From Algoriphagus sp. (GTDB lineage Bacteria; Bacteroidota; Bacteroidia; Cytophagales; Cyclobacteriaceae), in NCBI GenBank assembly GCA_021298245.1, contig JAJTDZ010000039.1, forward strand, positions 1-42,417: a stretch of 42,417 nt of DNA, read 5' to 3'. The notes beneath the pieces were generated by a model, which did not search any database, was not told the origin of the DNA, and worked only from the letters and a program-made list of their open reading frames with translations. Within the stretch, counting starts at the first letter, position 1. Every line of letters begins with the position of its first letter. Positions 8,120 to 16,773 of the stretch are shown here, in pieces. A program made the position numbers and the translations under genes.

Positions 8120-9373
8120 ATGAAAAAAATTACTTCCTTCATTCTCATCTTACTATTGCTTTCCTGCGCAAGTAAAGAAAATGAAACGCCTCGGGTTGAA
8201 TTTTCGGAGGTAGAAAAAACCAGCTCAGGGCTTACTGAAGCGGAGTTGTACGATAGAATTCTAGGCATGATGGTAGGTGCAGCTATAGGAGACGCTATGG
8301 GTGCTCCTACCGAAATGTGGAACAGAGCTTCGATTCAACTGGAATATGGTTTTGTGGATGGCTTAGACTCCATGATTCGTGAGAGTTCCCCCGAGGGTAT
8401 TTGGAAACCTAACCTGCCTGCTGGTGGAACTACCGACGATACCCGATGGAAAAATTTAGGGGTAGAGTATTTGCTGACCCAGTCAGAGGAGAGCCTAGAT
8501 GCCAAGGAGTTTGCTGCGCATGTGCTAAAGAAGTACGAAGAAAGCTTGGATGAACTAAAAACCACCGAAGGAACATCCATTGAACCGTACGAAAATGCCC
8601 TTATGAAGGCCAATTGGCTTTCAGAATGGGCTAAAGTGAGCGAACCCTTTGTATCAGGCAACATAATCGCTTACTCAGACTCGTTATCTAAATTTTATGG
8701 AGGAGAGATGGTTTGTGCAGGATTATTGTATGCTCCAGCGCTAGGAGTTTATTTTCCTGGAAATCCAGAAAAAGCCTATCAGGAAGCTTACAAGTTGGCT
8801 ATTTACGACTTGGGCTATGCCCGCGATCTGACCGGATTGGTGGCAGGTCTTACTGCAGCCGGTATGGCGCCTGGGGCTGACAAAGAAAGTATATTGGCTA
8901 CCCTCCGATTAGATCCTCAGGGATATTTTCAAAGCCGGTTGGTAGGTAGAAGCTCCCATAAATTGCTTAAAGAGGCCTTGGGAATAGTTCAGGAGGCAAA
9001 AAAATTAGATTCTCTCCCCTCAAAATGGAATCCAAATCACCCTGGATTGACTTATGCTTACATCGAGTTGGATCGACGGCAACAAGACATGCCCTTTCAT
9101 GCGGGGGAAATCTATTTGCAGTGCCTTACTGCCCTACTTTTTTCAGATTTTGACTTTATGGGAACCCTCACTTTTTTAAGTAATTACGGGAGAGACAATG
9201 ACACTACGGCTTCTTTGGCAGGAGGAATTTTAGGAGCTTGGTATGGATTCAATAAATTACCCATGAAAGAACGTGAAAAAGTGCTCCAAGTGACTAAGGA
9301 GGAATTGGGTATTGACCTGGAATCCCAGGCTTCAAAACTTACCCAACACCTAATTTCAGAAGGTAAAAAATAA
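8120..9373 (+). CDS. Lipoprotein ADP-ribosylglycohydrolase family protein
   Basis: This is a member of the ADP-ribosylglycohydrolase (DraG/ARH-like) family, di-magnesium enzymes that cleave ADP-ribosyl or related N-/O-ribosyl bonds. Residues 1-16 form a lipoprotein signal with lipobox LLSC and lipid-modified C16, so the enzyme should sit in the periplasm or on the cell surface rather than in the cytosol where DraG acts. The family motifs are present: GAAIGDAMGAPTE at 53-65, TTDDT at 104-108 and DNDTT at 359-363, which together give the metal ligands. It starts on the base after the kinase stop. A role in salvage of an external ribosyl compound, with the kinase trapping the released sugar, is inference only. 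Confidence 0.82.
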   Translation: MKKITSFILILLLLSCASKENETPRVEFSEVEKTSSGLTEAELYDRILGMMVGAAIGDAMGAPTEMWNRASIQLEYGFVDGLDSMIRESSPEGIWKPNLPAGGTTDDTRWKNLGVEYLLTQSEESLDAKEFAAHVLKKYEESLDELKTTEGTSIEPYENALMKANWLSEWAKVSEPFVSGNIIAYSDSLSKFYGGEMVCAGLLYAPALGVYFPGNPEKAYQEAYKLAIYDLGYARDLTGLVAGLTAAGMAPGADKESILATLRLDPQGYFQSRLVGRSSHKLLKEALGIVQEAKKLDSLPSKWNPNHPGLTYAYIELDRRQQDMPFHAGEIYLQCLTALLFSDFDFMGTLTFLSNYGRDNDTTASLAGGILGAWYGFNKLPMKEREKVLQVTKEELGIDLESQASKLTQHLISEGKK

Positions 9374-9387
9374 GTTAACGACGTGGG

Positions 9388-9954
9388 TTAAAAGGTATAC
9401 CCCATACCTACTCCTGCAAAAAGAGGCCAAAACCCGTTGTTATTGAAGATGGGGGTCAGATTTACTCTCCAAGAGAAGCCCCCATCCACGGGTATTTTTC
9501 TGTAACCTATGTTCATGGTGCCCATGATATTAGGACTTCCATCGATGGGAAGAATAAAGTTATAATCATTATCTACAGACTGCATGGTGCAAATGTATAC
9601 GCCATTCGCGTCGTAGTATCCAGATTGGCAATACGTGTAACGCTCATTTTTAAATCCTAAAAAGGTCATTCCTAATCCTAATTCAAAAAAATGCGTGTCT
9701 TTACCATATAATTTATTGACCAAAACGGGCAAGGAATAAAAGGATTCTCCTTCGATTCCAAATCCTCCAGCACCTAAGCGCATGCCCCAGGAATCTACTC
9801 GATGCTTATCAAATCGAAAATCATAGTTAAAACTGTAAGCAAGGCCTGAGCCACCAAGTTCTAAAAAAACAGACCGAGAAGGAACAGTTTTGTCTTGACC
9901 AAAAATGTGAAGAGATAGAAATAAAAATAAAAAGAGAAAAGCTAACTTTTTCAT
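9388..9954 (-). CDS. Small outer-membrane beta-barrel-like protein of unknown function
   Basis: I do not recognise a named family. The 188-residue product starts with a clear Sec signal peptide (MKK, about 14 hydrophobic residues, cleavage near IFGQ). The rest is rich in alternating hydrophobic/glycine strands such as FLELGGSGLAYSFNY and FFELGLGMTFLGF, and it ends in an aromatic residue (GMGYTF), as outer-membrane barrels do. The open frame reaches back to an ATG at 9996, but starting at the ATG at 9954 puts the signal peptide at the N-terminus, and a TATCTTCG sequence at 9983-9976 could be the -7 element just upstream. It converges with the ADP-ribosylglycohydrolase gene with only 14 bases between. 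Confidence 0.7.
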   Translation of the reverse strand: MKKLAFLFLFLFLSLHIFGQDKTVPSRSVFLELGGSGLAYSFNYDFRFDKHRVDSWGMRLGAGGFGIEGESFYSLPVLVNKLYGKDTHFFELGLGMTFLGFKNERYTYCQSGYYDANGVYICTMQSVDNDYNFILPIDGSPNIMGTMNIGYRKIPVDGGFSWRVNLTPIFNNNGFWPLFAGVGMGYTF

Positions 9955-10082
9955 GCTGGGTTTCGTTTTCATGTGCGAAGATAAACGCAAATTCATTTTT
10001 AAAGGTTATTAAAGGTAGATTTGTATTAACAATGATCAAATCACCTCTATTCAACATAGTAAAATTGATTTTTCAAGCTTAA

Positions 10083-10090
10083 TACCTTTG
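10083..10090 (+). promoter_or_regulatory. Bacteroidota-type -7 element for the serine hydrolase gene
   Basis: TACCTTTG matches TANNTTTG and lies 28 bases before the ATG at 10119. A TTG at 10065-10067 is closer (15-base gap) than the usual 17-23, so only the -7 element is well supported. Confidence 0.45.
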
Positions 10091-10118
10091 TTATCACGTC
10101 TATTCTCAATCTACTACC

Positions 10119-11186
10119 ATGATTAAAAAAATTTTTCTAGGACTTTTTGCTACCGCTATGGTTTTGGCAATTGTCTACATGCTTGGTCCCTCTTTAGCAA
10201 CCAAACCTTTGATGGTAACTTTTCCTAAGGTTCCCAGCGAACCTGAGGAATTAGAAGCCTATCTTCGACAACGGGAGGACACGGTAAAGGGAATGAAACC
10301 AGGTAATCAAGCCTATATCCAATGGGCAGATTCTACCACCAAGCAAAAGACTCCGTATGCTATAGTTTATATTCACGGATTTGGGGCCAGCCCCATGGAA
10401 GGTGATCCAGTACATCGGTTCTTAGCTACCCATTTTGGAGCCAATTTATACGTGACCCGACTCCCTGAGCACGGAATAAGTAGGACCAATGGAATGGAAT
10501 ATTTGACAGATCAAGCCCTGGTAGATGCAGCGGGGGAAGCCTATCAGGTAGGTAAAAGTCTAGGTGAAAAAGTTATAGTAGTGGGCACTTCTATGGGAGG
10601 TACACTAGGGTTATTGCTCGCTAGTCAGCAGCCTGATATTCATGCTTTGGTGCTCTATTCCCCTGCCATTCGAGATGAAAGCAGGTTATTGGAGGGCTTA
10701 TTTAAACCCTGGGCTTTTTGGGTAATGAAACATACCCTATTGGAGAATGGAGTGAATTATCAAGCTAGAGAAGGGGAAAAAGGAGCTTATTGGTCAGAAG
10801 AATACCATGCCAATGGCTACGAAAGTTTGGCTGTACTTATGTACAGCGCCATGGTTCCAGAAACTTTTTCCAAAGTAAAACAGCCTGTATTTTTAGGGTA
10901 TTACTTCAAAAATGAAAATGAAAAAGACAAGGTGGTGTCCGTAGCTAAAATGCAAGAAATGTTTACCCAACTTGGTACTCCCACAGACAGAAAAAAAGAA
11001 ATGGCATTTCCAAATACGGGAGATCATGTCATCGCCTCTTCCATCACCTCGAACGATTGGCAGGGCGTATTATTTCAAACCATAGATTTTTTAGAGCATG
11101 TTGCAAAAGTTCCAGCCAATGCAGCCTACCAATCGCGTGTAGCAGAAATGACAGAAGCTACAAGGCTTTTGGACAGCATCCGTTGA
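10119..11186 (+). CDS. Alpha/beta hydrolase (membrane-anchored or secreted carboxylesterase-like)
   Basis: This is a serine hydrolase of the alpha/beta fold, substrate unknown. The 355-residue protein has an N-terminal hydrophobic segment (about residues 4-22) that may be an anchor or signal, so the catalytic domain is likely outside the cytoplasm. It has an oxyanion HGFGAS motif at 86-91, the nucleophile S158 in GTSMGG and the catalytic histidine H303 in GDHVIAS. The acid is probably one of the aspartates near residue 270. It is monocistronic, between its own -7 element and a strong terminator shared with xylA. The fold and triad are clear; esterase or lipase activity is only inferred. Confidence 0.83.
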   Translation: MIKKIFLGLFATAMVLAIVYMLGPSLATKPLMVTFPKVPSEPEELEAYLRQREDTVKGMKPGNQAYIQWADSTTKQKTPYAIVYIHGFGASPMEGDPVHRFLATHFGANLYVTRLPEHGISRTNGMEYLTDQALVDAAGEAYQVGKSLGEKVIVVGTSMGGTLGLLLASQQPDIHALVLYSPAIRDESRLLEGLFKPWAFWVMKHTLLENGVNYQAREGEKGAYWSEEYHANGYESLAVLMYSAMVPETFSKVKQPVFLGYYFKNENEKDKVVSVAKMQEMFTQLGTPTDRKKEMAFPNTGDHVIASSITSNDWQGVLFQTIDFLEHVAKVPANAAYQSRVAEMTEATRLLDSIR

Positions 11187-11203
11187 TACGACTAGGTAAA
11201 AAT

Positions 11204-11229
11204 AAAAGGGAGGCTAACACCTCCCTTTT
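11204..11229. terminator. Bidirectional intrinsic terminator between the hydrolase gene and xylA
   Basis: A perfect 10-bp stem (11204-11213 with 11220-11229, loop CTAACA) has A-rich and T-rich outer ends. It lies in the 47-base gap between convergent stops, so it can serve both genes. Confidence 0.85.
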
Positions 11230-11233
11230 CATC

Positions 11234-12547
11234 TTAAATAAACCTGTTGATAAGGTTTTCAAAATATTCTTGTTTACGACTGATTTGGGCAGGTTCCCCA
11301 ACTTGTAGCGCATAGGACCTCAAATCTTCCAAAGTAAGTTTTCCTTCTTCAAATGCTTTTCCTTTTCCGCTATCGAAGCTTGCATATCTATTCTTTCTTC
11401 GCTCAAGGTAATCTGACTTCTCCATTACATCTGCAGCAATAATCAAGCCTCTAGCGAAAGCATCCATACTTCCAATATGGGCTAGAAATAAATCCTCTGG
11501 ATCGGTTGAATTTCTTCTGATTTTTGCATCAAAATTGACACCTCCTCCTTGCAGACCTCCTGCGGCGAGGATGATCAGCATGGATTCAGCAAGTTCTTGT
11601 AAGTTGAGTGCAAATTGATCAGTATCCCATCCATTCTGGTAATCTCCTCTATTGGCATCAATGGATCCAAGCATCCCTGCATCGGCAGCTACTTGCAATT
11701 CATGCTGAAAGGTATGCCCAGCCAAGGTGGCATGATTCACCTCTATATTGAGTTTGAAATCCTTTTCCAATCCGTAATGTCTCAGGAAGCCAATCACCGT
11801 TTCCGAGTCGTAATCGTATTGATGCTTGGTAGGCTCCATGGGCTTGGGTTCTATAAAAAAAGTACCCTTAAATCCATTTTTTCGAGCGTAGTCTCTGGCC
11901 ATGGTTAAAAATCTTGCCAAATGCTCCTTTTCACGCTTCATATCGGTATTGAGAAGAGACATATATCCTTCTCTTCCTCCCCAAAAAACATAGTTTTCTC
12001 CCTTTAATTTGATGGTAGCATCCAATGCGTTTTTAACTTGAGTTCCTGCGAAAGTTAAGGCATCAAAATTGGGATTGGTTGATGCCCCATTCATGTATCT
12101 AGGATGACTAAACACATTGGCAGTACCCCATAGCAACTTGACTCCGCTTTCCTTCTGATGCATTGCGGCATAATCGGTGATGAGTTGCATGCGCTTTTCG
12201 TACTCATTCAAATTAGGGCCTTCTTCAATTAAATCTATATCGTGAAAGCAGTAATAGGAAGCACCAATTTTGGTCATAAACTCAAACGCAGCATCCATTT
12301 TGTCTTTGGCACGCTGAATGGGGTCAGCACTTACATCCCAAGGATGCTTGAGGGTACCAGGACCAAATGGATCTCCGCCCGTGCCACAGAAGGAATGCCA
12401 GTAGGCAATGGCAAATTTAAAATGTTCACTCATGGTTTTCCCTGCAATCACTCGCTTGGGATCATAATATCGAAAAGCCAAAGGGTTATCACTTCCTTTT
12501 CCCTCAAATTGAATCTTTCCTACCGTAGGAAAATATGTTTTTGACAT
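11234..12547 (-). CDS. xylA: Xylose isomerase
   Basis: It converts D-xylose to D-xylulose in the cytoplasm with divalent metals. The 437-residue protein matches the long class II xylose isomerases. The active-site H102 and D105 lie in CFHDIDL, and the metal-binding glutamate E232 and K234 lie in [17 protein letters not shown]. Further conserved blocks such as [11 protein letters not shown] and the C-terminal MDAFARGL are intact. It is the last gene of the xylose operon, 32 bases after xylB, and ends at a bidirectional terminator. The enzyme looks functional, although its partner kinase gene next door is broken. Confidence 0.95.
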   Translation of the reverse strand: MSKTYFPTVGKIQFEGKGSDNPLAFRYYDPKRVIAGKTMSEHFKFAIAYWHSFCGTGGDPFGPGTLKHPWDVSADPIQRAKDKMDAAFEFMTKIGASYYCFHDIDLIEEGPNLNEYEKRMQLITDYAAMHQKESGVKLLWGTANVFSHPRYMNGASTNPNFDALTFAGTQVKNALDATIKLKGENYVFWGGREGYMSLLNTDMKREKEHLARFLTMARDYARKNGFKGTFFIEPKPMEPTKHQYDYDSETVIGFLRHYGLEKDFKLNIEVNHATLAGHTFQHELQVAADAGMLGSIDANRGDYQNGWDTDQFALNLQELAESMLIILAAGGLQGGGVNFDAKIRRNSTDPEDLFLAHIGSMDAFARGLIIAADVMEKSDYLERRKNRYASFDSGKGKAFEEGKLTLEDLRSYALQVGEPAQISRKQEYFENLINRFI

Positions 12548-12579
12548 AAAATGTTGATTTAGTAATGGTCTATTTAGGT

Positions 12580-13997
12580 TTAGGTTAAGGTACTATTGAG
12601 TTGGGTAAGCCGATGTAGCCATTGACTGTACACGGCTTCATAAGCCTCCGATTGGGAAGAACTTGGTTCAAGCGTTTCCAGAAGGTCCAAGCCTTTAAAC
12701 GCATGCTCTTCATCTTTGAAAATTTCAAGCCCAATACCTGCTCCTCTGGCAGCCCCTTGAGCTCCATCGGTAGCATAAAGTTCCAAACTAACTTGATTCA
12801 TTTCTACAAAAGTTTGGCGGAATAAAGGGCTCAAAAACATATTGGCATGTCCAGCCTTCACCGTTTGCAAATCCATCCCCATTCCTCTCATGATTTTAAA
12901 TCCAAAAGTCAAGGCCGCTACGATACCCTCTTGTGCGGCTCTTAAGACATGAGCTTTGCTGTGCTTGAGTAGGTCCAAGCCCATGAGATGGGCGCCAAGA
13001 GGAGTATTTTGAAGAATTCGTTCTACTCCATTCCCAAAGGGAAGAAAAGTCAAGTTACCAGAGCCTACGGGGGCTTCACTTGCCAAACGATTCATTTCTT
13101 CGTAACTGACAGAAGTGCCTCCAAGCAAATTTTTCAGCCAGGAATTTAGGATTCCTGTGCCGTTGACGCAGAGCAGAACTCCGTAGGAAGGGAGTTCTTT
13201 TTTATGGTTTACATGCACAAAGGTATTGACCCTTGATTTGGGATCATAAAGCGGCGTATTGCATACGCCATAGACGGTACCTGAGGTCCCTGCCGTAGTG
13301 GCGAGCTCGCCAGGCTTCAGGACATGAAGGGAAAAAGCATTGTTGGGCTGATCTCCAGCACGGTAGGAAATAGGAATGCCTTTCTCTAGTCCAGTTTCCA
13401 GAGCTGCTTCCTCGTGTACCCTTCCTTGTACAGAAAAAGAAGGAACCACCTCAGGAATCCACTCCATAGGGATTTCCATTTGCTTAAGCAGTGCTTTACT
13501 TATCCCGTTTTCTTTAAAATCCCAAAAAATTCCTTCGGATAGACCCGTTTCTGAGGTAAGGATTTCTCCAGAAAGCTTCATGGCTATATAATCCCCAGGA
13601 AGCATGATTTTATAGATCTGAGCTGCTAGTTCAGGTTGGTTTTCTATGACCCACCTCAACTTGGAAGCCGTAAAATTTCCTGGAGAATTGAGTAAATGAG
13701 GGAGGCAATAAGATCTTTGTCCACACAGACCAAGCCGTGCATTTGGTAGGCAATGCCAATGGATTTTAGTTCCCCAGTTTTTACCTGGGCCTGTTGACAG
13801 ACGTACTTAATTCCTTGTTTTACATATTCCCACCACAGTTCAGGATCTTGTTCGGCCCAGCCATTTTGAGGAGATTGAATTGGCATCTCGATCTCAGGAA
13901 ATGCTTTTGAAGCGAGAGATTTTCCCGAACTGGCATCCAAAATACAGGCCTTGACCGAAGAACTTCCAATATCTAGACCAAGAAGAAGGCTTCTCAT
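12580..13997 (-). pseudogene. xylB: Xylulokinase gene with internal deletion and frameshift
   Basis: Xylulokinase phosphorylates D-xylulose for the pentose phosphate pathway. Two reading frames together make one FGGY kinase. From the ATG at 13997 the first frame gives the N-terminal domain: DIGSSSVKA at 9-17, QMHG at 85-88 and VCVDKDL to residue 96. It then runs out of homology and stops at 13656. The second frame resumes with YCLPHLLNSPGNFTASKL from about 13709 and continues to 12580 with the catalytic region RAGDQPNNAF. The segment normally lying between, which contains the conserved LRPxIxWxDxRA motif, is absent (about 25-30 residues), and the frame changes at the join. A simple ribosomal shift could not restore the lost residues. 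The gene begins one base after the symporter stop. Either it is a real pseudogene or a deletion was introduced by sequencing or assembly. Confidence 0.82.
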
Positions 13998-13998
13998 G

Positions 13999-15651
13999 TT
14001 ACCAGAAAATTGTGTAAAGTGCAGCAATAATTCCTATAATGAGAATTGCTCCAATCTTGAATCCTGTACTGGTTTGGAATAGCTCTTGATTGATTTCAAT
14101 ACTCTTGGGATGATCTTTTCCTTTACCCTCTACCAAGGAGATTAGGATCATCAGGGCTGAGAGCACCAAAAAGACCCATCCCATGCGATCAATGAAAGGC
14201 ATTTCAGGAAATACTATTATCAAATTATCAAATAAATGGATAGTAGAAGGAAATACTATTTTCAATAACACCGAAAGCGGAATACTAAGGGAGGCTCCTA
14301 CGAGGGCTGCATTGGAAGTCGTTTTTTTCCAAAATACCCCAAAGAAGAAGATCGCAAATACTCCCGGACTTATGAAGCCCGTGTATTCTTGAATGAATTG
14401 AAATGCTTGATCCAGTTGACCCAAGGCGGGAGCGACGAACGAGGCAATTACAAAAGCCACGATGGCAGTGATTCTACCGACGTTAACTTGCTTGGCTTCT
14501 GAAGCACTTTTATCAAAATATTTGGTGTACAAATCCATGGTAAAAATGGTGGAGGTGCTGTTGGCCATGGAAGCCAAGGAAGATACGATGGCAGCGGTCA
14601 GGGCTGCGAAGGCCAATCCTTTTAGTCCTACAGGTAAAATCTGTAATAAGGAAGGATAGGCTCGATCCGATTTGATCAGGCCTGTGACCGGGTCTTTCAT
14701 GGATTCGATAAAACTTAGGTCCGTTCCATTGTTAACTATAACTAAGGCTGCAATTCCTGGAATCACCACGATCAATGGCATAAGTAATTTCAGAAAGCCT
14801 GCGAATATCATCCCCTTCTGTGCTTGATCGATATTGATTGCGGCCAATGCCCTTTGGGTAATGTATTGGTTGAATCCCCAATAACTCAAATTAGTGATCC
14901 ACATTCCCCCTATCAAAACAGATAAGCCCGGTAATTGCTGGTAGAAGGGGTCATCTTTGGAGAAAATCATGGAGAAATGATTAGGAACTTTCTGCCGCAA
15001 GGTACTGAGTCCTTGCCAGGCATCTCCATCTCCTACCATACCTAAGGCAATGTAGGTAGCCGCTAATCCCCCAGCGATCAAAAATACTACTTGGATGACA
15101 TCGGTCCAGGCCACTGCTTTTAATCCTCCATAAATGGAATAGAGCAAGGAAAAAATGGCTAAGCCCACTATACCATAAATCAGTGGAATATCTAAGATAG
15201 TATTTAGCGTCAGCGCTCCTAGGTAAAGTACAGAGGTGAGGTTGACAAAAACGTACAAAAGCAGCCAGAAAATGGCCATGGTAGTCCTGACTCGATTGTC
15301 GTAACGATCAAATAAAAAGCCAGGCATGGTATAAATCCCTTTTTTCAGGTAAACGGGGAGAAAAAAGATAGCTACCACAAGCAGCGTAGCTGCAGCCATC
15401 CACTCGTAGGTAGCGATAGCCAGACCCATAGCATATCCGGAACCGGACATGCCAATAAACTGTTCCGCAGAAATATTAGAAGCAATCAAGGATGCCCCTA
15501 CCGCCCACCAAGGCAGGGCCTTGCTGGCTAAAAAGTAATCTGAAGAATTCTTGATATGTCCTTTTTTCTCTCGAGAAACGAACAAACCCATTCCTACGAT
15601 AAGGAAACAGTAACCAAAGAAAACGAGATAATCAATCAATTCAAGAGACAT
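13999..15651 (-). CDS. Sodium/sugar symporter (SSS family, SGLT-like), probably for xylose
   Basis: This is an inner-membrane Na+-coupled sugar importer. The 550-residue protein has about fourteen hydrophobic segments. It matches the SGLT-type branch of the solute:sodium symporters, with FLASKALPWWAVGASLIASN and the run SAEQFIGMSGSGYA near residues 40-75, and later FNQYITQRAL and the TM8 region with SMANSTSTIFTMD. It is the first gene of an operon followed one base later by xylB and then xylA, so xylose is the likely substrate. The upstream region carries a TATATTTA -7 element and a LacI-type palindrome, consistent with sugar-responsive control. Confidence 0.88.
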   Translation of the reverse strand: MSLELIDYLVFFGYCFLIVGMGLFVSREKKGHIKNSSDYFLASKALPWWAVGASLIASNISAEQFIGMSGSGYAMGLAIATYEWMAAATLLVVAIFFLPVYLKKGIYTMPGFLFDRYDNRVRTTMAIFWLLLYVFVNLTSVLYLGALTLNTILDIPLIYGIVGLAIFSLLYSIYGGLKAVAWTDVIQVVFLIAGGLAATYIALGMVGDGDAWQGLSTLRQKVPNHFSMIFSKDDPFYQQLPGLSVLIGGMWITNLSYWGFNQYITQRALAAINIDQAQKGMIFAGFLKLLMPLIVVIPGIAALVIVNNGTDLSFIESMKDPVTGLIKSDRAYPSLLQILPVGLKGLAFAALTAAIVSSLASMANSTSTIFTMDLYTKYFDKSASEAKQVNVGRITAIVAFVIASFVAPALGQLDQAFQFIQEYTGFISPGVFAIFFFGVFWKKTTSNAALVGASLSIPLSVLLKIVFPSTIHLFDNLIIVFPEMPFIDRMGWVFLVLSALMILISLVEGKGKDHPKSIEINQELFQTSTGFKIGAILIIGIIAALYTIFW

Positions 15652-16068
15652 GGTATAGAAAGGGGAAGGTTTTTAGTAAAGTGTTAGGGTGTAGATTTTT
15701 AATCAATTCAGATACTGCCTCTAAATATAAGCGATTGAAGCAAACGTGTGCATAAACTTTTACATCAAATCCAAGATTCTAGGAAAAAAAAGGAAAAGGA
15801 GTTTAAAATTTGAATGGGATAGATTGCAGGTGTAACTCCTCTAGAAAAAAGAGACGGAGTAAGGAGATATCAAAAATTTATTGAAGTGTATCGCTACCGC
15901 GCAATTACCTGTCCGCATCCGTTCATTTTTTTCTTTTGCACCTTTTATTCAGCTACTCATCCCATGAAAAAGCACTTTTATTTGATGCATGGTAGAGAAA
16001 GAATGCAAAAAATGAAGTAATCTTGGGGTGATTTTTGATGTAGCATCATTTTTGGTGCTTTAAGACAT
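15652..16068. other. 417-base divergent regulatory gap between the xylose operon and sdaAB
   Basis: No gene of credible length is present. The left part holds the xylose-operon promoter and operator. The middle has a purine-rich stretch and a distant 7-bp inverted repeat (15797-15803 with 15834-15840). The right part has an 18-codon frame at 15964-16020 and a 7-bp hairpin (16042-16048 with 16053-16059) just before the sdaAB start at 16069. No strong promoter for sdaAB was seen. Confidence 0.6.
15722..15751 (-). promoter_or_regulatory. Xylose-operon promoter with LacI-type operator
   Basis: On the minus strand TATATTTA (15729-15722) is one base away from the Bacteroidota -7 consensus. Just upstream, at 15740-15751, is the near-perfect palindrome GCAAACGTGTGC (5 of 6 pairs, central CG), a shape typical of LacI-family operators. 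It would lie between the -7 and -33 elements, a place where a repressor blocks transcription. The regulator gene is not in the window. Confidence 0.45.
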
Positions 16069-16746
16069 ATGGCAACAAAAAGCAGTGTTTTTGATATGAT
16101 TGGTCCAGTAATGATTGGGCCTTCTTCTTCTCACACCGCCGGAGTGGTGAGAATTGCACGTGCTGCTATTCGGATTTTGGGGGGTATTCCTGAAGAAGCA
16201 ATAATCACCTTTTACAATTCATTTGCTAAAACTTACGAAGGACACGGAAGTGACCGAGCCATTTTGGGAGGGCTGATGGATTTCAAAACGGATGATGTTC
16301 GCATCAAAAATGCCGTAGAACTCGCAAAAGAACGAGGAGTCCAATTTGCATTCAAATCCATTGGAAATTCTTCAGTACATCATCCAAACACCATCAAACT
16401 TAACCTAAGGAAAGGAGAAAAGAGCATAGAAGTCTTGGGAGAAAGTTTAGGAGGTGGAATCATCAATATCGCAGAAGTAGATGGATTTGTTGCCAATTTT
16501 TCTGCCCAGCACCATACCTTGATTATCAAGGCGGATGATATTTCGGGTGCCATTGCATTCATTTCAAGCGTGATTGCTCAAGAAAAAATAAATATTGCAA
16601 CCATGTCTGTTTCCAGAAAAGGTAAACATGATTTGGCTTGCCACGTTATAGAGATGGATTCTGGAATTAGCGAGATTACTAGGCAATACTTAACCTCTTT
16701 GCCATGGATACAAGAGTTGATCTATATTCCAGACATTGACCTATAA
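16069..16746 (+). CDS. sdaAB: L-serine ammonia-lyase, iron-sulfur-dependent, beta subunit
   Basis: This is the beta subunit of the [4Fe-4S] L-serine dehydratase that deaminates L-serine to pyruvate in the cytoplasm. The 225-residue protein has the SDH-beta domain with the N-terminal motif IGPVMIGPSSSHTAG at about 11-25 and HGSDRAIL near 60. It ends with an ACT domain at about 150-225 (AIAFISSVIAQEKINIATM), which in this family senses or binds serine. Length is normal for the two-subunit type. The alpha subunit carrying the cluster cysteines is usually adjacent but is not in this window, so it must lie elsewhere or be lost. The next gene is an unrelated TolC gene 27 bases on. Confidence 0.9.
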   Translation: MATKSSVFDMIGPVMIGPSSSHTAGVVRIARAAIRILGGIPEEAIITFYNSFAKTYEGHGSDRAILGGLMDFKTDDVRIKNAVELAKERGVQFAFKSIGNSSVHHPNTIKLNLRKGEKSIEVLGESLGGGIINIAEVDGFVANFSAQHHTLIIKADDISGAIAFISSVIAQEKINIATMSVSRKGKHDLACHVIEMDSGISEITRQYLTSLPWIQELIYIPDIDL

Positions 16747-16773
16747 AAAGTAAACCAACTAAGTTAGCTACCT

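Noticed and set aside
13650-13720. Programmed ribosomal frameshift joining the two xylB frames
   Set aside because: A shift could restore the frame but not the roughly 25-30 missing residues, and no slippery heptamer with a downstream stem was seen at the join.
15797-15840. Seven-base inverted repeat with a 30-base loop in the xylose/sdaAB gap
   Set aside because: A 7-base match over this distance is expected by chance and has no T-run or promoter context.
15964-16020. An 18-codon leader peptide before sdaAB with a hairpin at 16042-16059
   Set aside because: The peptide is not enriched in serine or any regulatory residue, the stem is short with a G-T pair, and no clear promoter precedes it.
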